A stretch of DNA of 5,791 bases, taken from assembly GCA_003223775.1 (NCBI GenBank), contig QHWK01000312.1, forward strand, positions 1 to 5,791. Direction: 5' to 3'. Shown here in pieces: positions 1-5,791 of this stretch. Numbering within the stretch: the stretch's first letter is position 1; every line of letters begins with the position of its first letter. The notes under the pieces were generated by a model. It searched no databases. It worked only from the letters and a program-made list of their open reading frames with translations, and had not been told where the DNA came from. This DNA is from Acidobacteriota bacterium. GTDB lineage: Bacteria; Acidobacteriota; Vicinamibacteria; Vicinamibacterales; CAVVIG01. A program made the position numbers and the translations under genes.

Positions 1-530
1 CGGTCGCGTTCAGCGCGCCGTACCCCGGCAAGATCATCCGGATGCCGCTGCAGAACGGCGCGATGCTCTGCCAGCGCGGCTCGTTCCTGTGCGCCGACGG
101 CGACATCAACATCACGGTCGAGTTCACGAAGCGGCTCGGCGCCGGGTTCTTCGGCGGCGAGGGTTTCATTCTCGAGCGCTTCGAGGGCTCGGGCGAACTG
201 TTCGTGCACAGCGGCGGCACGATCGTGCCGTTCGAGCTGAAAGCGGGCGAGACACTCAAGGTCGACACCGGCTGCCTCGTCGCCTTCGACCCGACAGTCG
301 TGTACGACATCGAGTTCGTCGGCGGGATCAAGACGGCGTTGTTCGGAGGCGAGGGACTGTTCTTCGCGGCGATGACCGGGCCGGGGCGCGTCTGGGTGCA
401 GACGCTGCCGTTCTCGCGGCTGGCCGACCGGGTGCTCGCGGCGTTCCACGGCGGTAAGGAAGAGACGCGCCGCGGCGATCTCGGCGGCGCACTCGGCGCG
501 ATTGGGGATCTGATCGGCGGCGATCGATAA
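1..530 (+). CDS. AIM24 / TIGR00266 family protein, 3' part (5' end outside window)
   Basis: The frame is open from base 3 and gives 175 visible codons ending in TAA. The first visible residues (VAFSAPYPGKIIRMPL) already match the family, so the ATG at 42 is an internal methionine and the real start lies upstream. The protein is rich in beta strand and glycine, with two similar blocks: RLGAGFFGGEGFILERF followed by a GSGELFVHS-like strand, then KTALFGGEGLFFAAM followed by GPGRVWVQTLP. This repeated Gly-Gly-Glu-Gly pattern is typical of AIM24-like proteins, whose fold resembles the TRAP RNA-binding protein. No signal peptide or membrane segment is visible in this part. The C-terminus ends in a short Gly-rich tail (GGALGAIGDLIGGDR). 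The bacterial function is not established; yeast AIM24 is linked to mitochondrial inner-membrane organisation. It converges on rho and is probably a separate transcription unit. The family call is confident; the role is unknown. Confidence 0.85.
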   Translation, partial: VAFSAPYPGKIIRMPLQNGAMLCQRGSFLCADGDINITVEFTKRLGAGFFGGEGFILERFEGSGELFVHSGGTIVPFELKAGETLKVDTGCLVAFDPTVVYDIEFVGGIKTALFGGEGLFFAAMTGPGRVWVQTLPFSRLADRVLAAFHGGKEETRRGDLGGALGAIGDLIGGDR

Positions 531-638
531 AGTTAAAAGTTAAAAGTTAAAAGTTAAAAATTGAGATGAGACGCACGCAAAGTTAGAAGTACTCTGATCC
601 GTACTTCTAACTTTTCTCTTTTCACTTTTGACTTTGTC
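531..638. repeat. AT-rich inverted heptad-repeat spacer between AIM24-like gene and rho
   Basis: The spacer starts immediately after the TAA of the AIM24-like gene and ends 7 bases before the rho stop codon. The left side has four perfect tandem GTTAAAA units (532-559). The right side has CTTTT-type heptads starting at 611, 618, 625 and 632 (CTTTTCT, CTTTTCA, CTTTTGA, CTTTGTC). The right units are near reverse complements of the left units, so the whole stretch is an inverted array with a 7-nt period around a perfect central hairpin (579-614). The AT-rich composition contrasts sharply with the GC-rich genes on both sides. It has no coding potential. Confidence 0.8.
579..614. terminator. Perfect 14-bp hairpin in the convergent spacer, possible bidirectional terminator
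   Basis: The arm 579-592 (AAAGTTAGAAGTAC) is exactly reverse-complementary to 601-614 (GTACTTCTAACTTT), leaving the 8-base loop TCTGATCC. It sits between two convergent genes. On the plus strand it is followed by a T-rich run (TTTTCTCTTTT), so it could stop transcripts from the AIM24-like gene. On the minus strand no T-run follows directly, so termination of rho transcripts there is less convincing. The stem is AT-rich, unlike strong intrinsic terminators in GC-rich genomes, and it is also part of the heptad repeat. The structure is seen directly; the terminator role is inferred from position. Confidence 0.5.
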
Positions 639-645
639 GGAGTTC

Positions 646-2025
646 TTACCCCTTGCTGCCATTCGACATCGACGCCAGGAAATCCTGGTTGGTCTTGGTC
701 TTCGCCATCCGCGACAGCAGAAGCTCCATCGCCTCGACGGGCGACAGCGGCGTGAGCACCTTGCGCAGCACCCACACTCGGTTGAGATCGTCTTTCGGGA
801 TGAGCAGCTCTTCCTTCCGCGTCCCGCTCTTCTGGATGTCGATCGACGGGAAGACGCGGCGATCGGTGAGCTTCCGATCCAGGTGGATCTCGAGGTTGCC
901 GGTGCCCTTGAACTCCTCGAAGATCACTTCGTCCATGCGCGAGCCGGTGTCGACGAGCGCGGTCGAGATGATCGTCAGCGAGCCGCCTTCCTCGATGTTG
1001 CGCGCCGCGCCGAAGAAGCGCTTCGGCCGCTGCAGCGCGTTGCTGTCGACGCCGCCCGACAGCACCTTGCCCGACGGCGGCACGATCGTGTTGTAGGCGC
1101 GCGCGAGCCGCGTGATCGAGTCGAGCAGGATCACGACGTCCTTCTTGTGCTCGACCAGCCGCTTCGCCTTCTCGATCACCATCTCGGCGACCTGCACGTG
1201 GCGCTGCGCCGGCTCGTCGAACGTCGACGAGATCACTTCGCCGCGCACCGAGCGCTGCATGTCGGTGACCTCCTCGGGCCGCTCGTCGATGAGCAGCACG
1301 ATCAGGTACACCTCGGGATGGTTGTGCGTGATGCTGTTCGCGATGTTCTGCAGCAGCATCGTCTTGCCGGTGCGCGGCGGCGCGACGATGAGGCCGCGCT
1401 GTCCCTTGCCGATCGGCACCATCATGTCGAGCACCCGCGCCGACAGGTTCTCGGCCTCGGTCTCGAGCGCGATCTTCGACTGCGGATAGAGCGGCGTCAG
1501 GTTCTCGAAGAACACCTTCTCGCGCGCGTGCTCCGGCGGCTCGAAGTTCACGGCCTCCACCTTGATCAGCGCGAAGTAGCGCTCGCCGTCCTTCGGCGGG
1601 CGAATCTGACCCGACACCGTATCGCCCGTGTGCAGGTCGAACTTGCGGATCTGCGACGGCGACACGTAGATGTCGTCCGGCCCCGGCAGGTAGTTGTAGT
1701 CCGGCGCGCGGAGGAACCCGAAGCCGTCGGGCAGCACCTCGAGCACCCCCTCGGAGAAGATCAAGCCGCTCTTCTCGGCGCGCGCCTTGAGGATCTCGAA
1801 GATCAGCTCCTGCTTGCGCATGCCGGTCGCACCGGGGACGTCGAGCCCCTTCGCGATCTTCGTCAGCGCGCCGGTGCTCATGTCCTTGAGCGTCGAGAGC
1901 TCCAGCTTCTCGGGGGGCGGCGTGCCGGCGTGCCCGTTCCCTTTGGGGGCGGCAGGCTGCGGCTGCTGTTGTTGCTGGGGGGCCGCGGCGGCCGGTTGCT
2001 CGGTTGTCGGTCGATCAGTTTCCAC
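646..2025 (-). CDS. rho: Transcription termination factor Rho, 459 aa
   Basis: Rho is the hexameric RNA-dependent ATPase and helicase that ends transcription at Rho-dependent sites. Residues from about 41 on align along their whole length with E. coli Rho (419 aa). The Rho N-terminal helical domain (LELSTLKD through MRKQELIFEILK) comes first. The RNA-binding cold-shock-like domain follows, with DGFGFLR near 100-106 and GPDDIYVSPSQIRKF. The RecA-like ATPase core has Walker A APPRTGKT with Lys221 (E. coli Lys181), DERPEEVTDM, Walker B DVVILLDSITRLARAYN, and a C-terminus ending MAKTKTNQDF. Residues 1-40 are an extra Pro/Gln/Ala-rich extension with a run of five glutamines, probably disordered. 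The start is a GTG at 2025, with a weak AAGGA 11 bases upstream. The only other in-frame start candidate is an ATG at 1881 (411 aa), which would drop conserved first-helix residues, so the GTG is preferred. The gene overlaps ysxC by 148 nt and is probably co-transcribed with it. Confidence 0.95.
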   Translation of the reverse strand: METDRPTTEQPAAAAPQQQQQPQPAAPKGNGHAGTPPPEKLELSTLKDMSTGALTKIAKGLDVPGATGMRKQELIFEILKARAEKSGLIFSEGVLEVLPDGFGFLRAPDYNYLPGPDDIYVSPSQIRKFDLHTGDTVSGQIRPPKDGERYFALIKVEAVNFEPPEHAREKVFFENLTPLYPQSKIALETEAENLSARVLDMMVPIGKGQRGLIVAPPRTGKTMLLQNIANSITHNHPEVYLIVLLIDERPEEVTDMQRSVRGEVISSTFDEPAQRHVQVAEMVIEKAKRLVEHKKDVVILLDSITRLARAYNTIVPPSGKVLSGGVDSNALQRPKRFFGAARNIEEGGSLTIISTALVDTGSRMDEVIFEEFKGTGNLEIHLDRKLTDRRVFPSIDIQKSGTRKEELLIPKDDLNRVWVLRKVLTPLSPVEAMELLLSRMAKTKTNQDFLASMSNGSKG

Positions 2026-2594
2026 AGTTCGTCCAGTCCTTCGCCCGTGACCGCCGAGACCGGCAGCACGGATGTTTCACACACGGATTCGAGTTCTCTC
2101 ATCGCGCGGATCCGTTCGCCGCGCGCGAGCTTGTCGATCTTGGTCGCGACGACCGCGCATCGTCGAACGGTTTGCTGCAGCCACTGCCACGCCGCCGCGT
2201 CGCTCGCGAGCCCCGGATGCCGCGCGTCGACCAGGAGCAGCGCAGTGAGGTCTGGCGGGCTCGCGCAGCCTGCCTGGCCCGCGCGGCCGAAAAACCCGGC
2301 GGTCAAGGCTTCGAACTCCACCGCCGCGTCCCGCCCGCCGCGCGCGTAGCCGTACCCCGGCAGGTCCACCAGATAGATCGGCGGACCGCCGCCGCGGCGC
2401 ACGCGATAGATGTTGGCCAGCCGCGTCTTGCCGGGCGCGGCGCTGGTCCGCGCCAGCCGCTGCCGCACAAGCGCGTTGATCAGGCTCGATTTGCCGACGT
2501 TGGATCGCCCGACGAGAGCAATCTCCGCAGCGCCGTCGCGCGGCAAATCGTCTACGCTCGCGGCGCTCCGGACGAAGCTCGCGTCGGCCTTCAT
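1878..2594 (-). CDS. ysxC: Ribosome biogenesis GTPase YsxC/EngB (YihA), with extended C-terminus, 238 aa
   Basis: YsxC/EngB is a small TRAFAC-class GTPase needed for late assembly of the 50S ribosomal subunit. All G motifs are visible: G1 GRSNVGKSS (29-37), G2 region ARTSAAPGKT (48-57) with the conserved threonine, G3 DLPGYGYA (77-84), G4 TKIDKL (151-156) and G5 SAV (180-182). The conserved VDARHPG (122-128) is also present. Family members are usually about 195-210 aa. Here the recognisable domain ends near LWKLID (190-195), and a 43-residue Pro/Ser/Arg-rich tail follows, read across the start of rho in another frame. The end of that tail uses codons such as AGA, TCT, CGA, TCA and ACA that are poor in G/C at the third position, unlike the core. 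The tail is therefore probably a by-product of overlap with rho, not a selected domain. The ATG at 2594 touches the upstream repeat, and no Shine-Dalgarno sequence is visible. The place after clpX-lon matches the Bacillus order. Confidence 0.93.
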   Translation of the reverse strand: MKADASFVRSAASVDDLPRDGAAEIALVGRSNVGKSSLINALVRQRLARTSAAPGKTRLANIYRVRRGGGPPIYLVDLPGYGYARGGRDAAVEFEALTAGFFGRAGQAGCASPPDLTALLLVDARHPGLASDAAAWQWLQQTVRRCAVVATKIDKLARGERIRAMRELESVCETSVLPVSAVTGEGLDELWKLIDRQPSNRPPRPPSNNSSRSLPPPKGTGTPARRPPRSWSSRRSRT

Positions 2595-2673
2595 GGCGAG
2601 GGCTAATGGCGAATGGCTATGGACGATGGCTGCGCCATCAACCCTATGCCATCAGCCGTCAGCCATGAGCCAT
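2593..2673. repeat. Imperfect palindromic heptad repeat filling the lon-ysxC spacer
   Basis: The left arm (2593-2630) is built from ATGGC-type units with roughly 7-base spacing. The right arm (2634-2673) is built from CCAT/GCCAT units, and its reverse complement aligns with the left arm with a few mismatches and small gaps. The centre is GATGGC TGC GCCATC. The outer left end overlaps the ysxC start codon and the right end stops 7 bases before the original lon stop codon. The right arm 2635-2673 matches 5011-5049 at 35 of 39 positions, so this is a second copy of the element found between clpX and lon. RNA from this stretch could fold into a long imperfect hairpin inside the operon transcript. 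Confidence 0.82.
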
Positions 2674-2680
2674 GACGGGT

Positions 2681-4958
<2,278 letters not shown>

Positions 4959-4964
4959 AACGGA

Positions 4965-5049
4965 ATGGCTGATGGCGGATGGCTCATGGCATATGGGCGA
5001 TGGAAACGCTCCATCAGCCCTTTGCCATCAGCCTTTAGCCATGAGCCAT
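4965..5049. repeat. Imperfect palindromic heptad repeat filling the clpX-lon spacer
   Basis: The left arm 4965-5003 is a run of 7-base ATGGCNN-type units (ATGGCTG, ATGGCGG, ATGGCTC, ATGGCAT, ATGGGCG). The right arm 5011-5049 has CCATCAG-type units. The reverse complement of the right arm matches the left arm at 30 of 39 positions without gaps. The centre is a perfect 6-bp stem GATGGA/TCCATC with loop AACGC (5005-5009). The element begins 7 bases from the lon ATG and ends directly against the clpX TAG, so it occupies nearly the whole spacer. It leaves no room for a recognisable Shine-Dalgarno sequence before lon. It is closely related to the repeat at 2593-2673. Confidence 0.85.
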
Positions 5050-5791
5050 CTATCCAGCTTTCTCGATCAGGGTGATCGGCTTGTCCTTGGCGAGGACGAC
5101 TTCGCGGGTGATCGTCACCTCGCGGACCTTCTTCTGGTTCGGCACTTGATACATCAGGTCGAGCATCAGGTCTTCGATGATCATCCGGAGGCCGCGTGCG
5201 CCGATCCTCCGTTCGAGCGCCGACTCCGCGATCGCCTCGAGCGCGTCGTCGGTGAAGCGGAGCTTCACGTTCTCGTACTCGAACAGCTTCATGTACTGCC
5301 GCGTGATCGCGTTGCGCGGCTGCGTGAGGATCTGGATGAGCGCCGGCTTGTCGAGCTCGTGCAGCGTGCCGACGACCGGCAGGCGGCCGACGAACTCGGG
5401 GATGAGCCCGTACTTGATCAGGTCCTGCGGCTCGAGCTGCTCCAGCGTGGCGCCGATGTCGCGGCTGCGCAGCGATTTCACGTCGGCCTTGAAGCCGAGC
5501 GTCTTCTTGCCGACGCGCCGCTCGATCTGCTTGTCGAGGCCGACGAAGGCGCCGCCGCAGATGAAGAGGATGTTGCTCGTGTCGACCTGGAAGAACTCCT
5601 GGTGCGGGTGCTTGCGTCCGCCCTGCGGCGGCACGTTCGCGACGGTGCCTTCGAGGATCTTCAGGAGCGCCTGCTGGACGCCTTCGCCCGACACGTCGCG
5701 CGTGATCGAGGGGTTCTCGTCCTTGCGGCAGATCTTGTCGACCTCGTCGATGTAGATGATCCCCTGCTGGCACTTCTCGATGTCGCCGCCG
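5050..5791 (-). CDS. clpX: ATP-dependent Clp protease ATP-binding subunit ClpX, C-terminal 246 codons (5' end outside window)
   Basis: ClpX is the AAA+ unfoldase that feeds tagged proteins to the ClpP peptidase. The frame is open from base 5790. It begins just before Walker B (GIIYIDEVDKI, visible residues 10-20), so the zinc-binding domain, Walker A and the first pore loop lie upstream, outside the window. Visible landmarks are NPSITRDVSGEGVQQALLK, the RKH loop in GGRKHPHQEF (57-66), ICGGAFVGLD (77-86), the ClpP-docking loop as LGF (98-100, the IGF position of E. coli), the arginine finger in GLIPEFVGRLPVV (Arg136), and sensor 2 GARGLR (197-202). The C-terminus ends ITLIEKAG with a TAG stop, the usual family length without extension. 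A GTG at 5694 is internal (Val of RDVSGEG), not a start. It is followed by lon on the same strand after a 91-base repeat-filled spacer, matching the common clpX-lon order. All visible key residues are intact. Confidence 0.96.
   Translation of the reverse strand, partial: GGDIEKCQQGIIYIDEVDKICRKDENPSITRDVSGEGVQQALLKILEGTVANVPPQGGRKHPHQEFFQVDTSNILFICGGAFVGLDKQIERRVGKKTLGFKADVKSLRSRDIGATLEQLEPQDLIKYGLIPEFVGRLPVVGTLHELDKPALIQILTQPRNAITRQYMKLFEYENVKLRFTDDALEAIAESALERRIGARGLRMIIEDLMLDLMYQVPNQKKVREVTITREVVLAKDKPITLIEKAG

Noticed and set aside
42..530. ATG at 42 as the true start of the AIM24-like gene
   Set aside because: The same frame is open back to the window edge and the residues before the ATG (SAPYPGKIIR) already fit the family, so the start is outside the window.
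628..2349. Long open frame of 573 codons on the plus strand, opposite rho and ysxC
   Set aside because: Its translation is Arg/His/Leu-rich with no recognisable domain. It is the expected antisense shadow of GC-rich coding DNA whose minus-strand frames are clearly rho and ysxC.
4965..5049. CRISPR-like array in the intergenic repeats
   Set aside because: The units are only 7 bases with no spacer-sized unique segments and no cas genes nearby; the arrangement is an inverted array, not direct repeats separated by spacers.

Overview
The window is a piece of a high-GC bacterial chromosome carrying housekeeping genes. Four genes lie on the minus strand in the order clpX (5' end cut off by the window edge), lon, ysxC/engB, rho. 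A fifth gene, an AIM24-family protein whose 5' end is cut off, lies on the plus strand and converges on rho. The order clpX-lon-ysxC is a classical bacterial arrangement; rho following ysxC is less usual. Gene content and GC-rich codon use fit many free-living bacteria. The 7-bp-period intergenic repeats remind me of uncultured soil Acidobacteriota (Vicinamibacteria-like) genomes, but that is a low-confidence inference, and no rRNA or other marker is present to settle it.

Layout: 1-530 is the 3' part of the AIM24-like gene (+). 531-645 is an AT-rich convergent spacer filled by a heptad repeat with a perfect 14-bp hairpin at its centre. 646-2025 is rho (-). 1878-2594 is ysxC (-), whose 3' end overlaps the rho N-terminal reading frame by 148 nt. 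2595-2680 is a spacer made of an imperfect palindrome of heptads. 2681-4958 is lon (-), with an internal lesion near 2855-2858. 4959-5049 is a spacer made of a second copy of the same type of palindrome. 5050-5791 is the C-terminal 246 codons of clpX (-). No gap exceeds 300 bases, and I see no tRNA, rRNA, insertion sequence or CRISPR array.

Functionally, ClpX (unfoldase of the ClpXP protease) and Lon (AAA+ protease) form a protein quality-control pair. YsxC is a GTPase for large-subunit ribosome assembly, and Rho is the transcription termination helicase. The AIM24-like protein is unrelated and poorly understood.

Two things stand out. First, as written, lon is broken: about 40 codons of the proteolytic domain, including the region that should hold the catalytic lysine, are missing, and the remaining C-terminus continues in a different frame. 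This is either a real recent lesion or an assembly error. Second, all three spacers are almost wholly made of inverted arrays with a 7-nt period. Two share a closely similar GC-rich motif; the third has an unrelated AT-rich motif but the same architecture. They run right up to start and stop codons. This looks like a dispersed intergenic repeat family.
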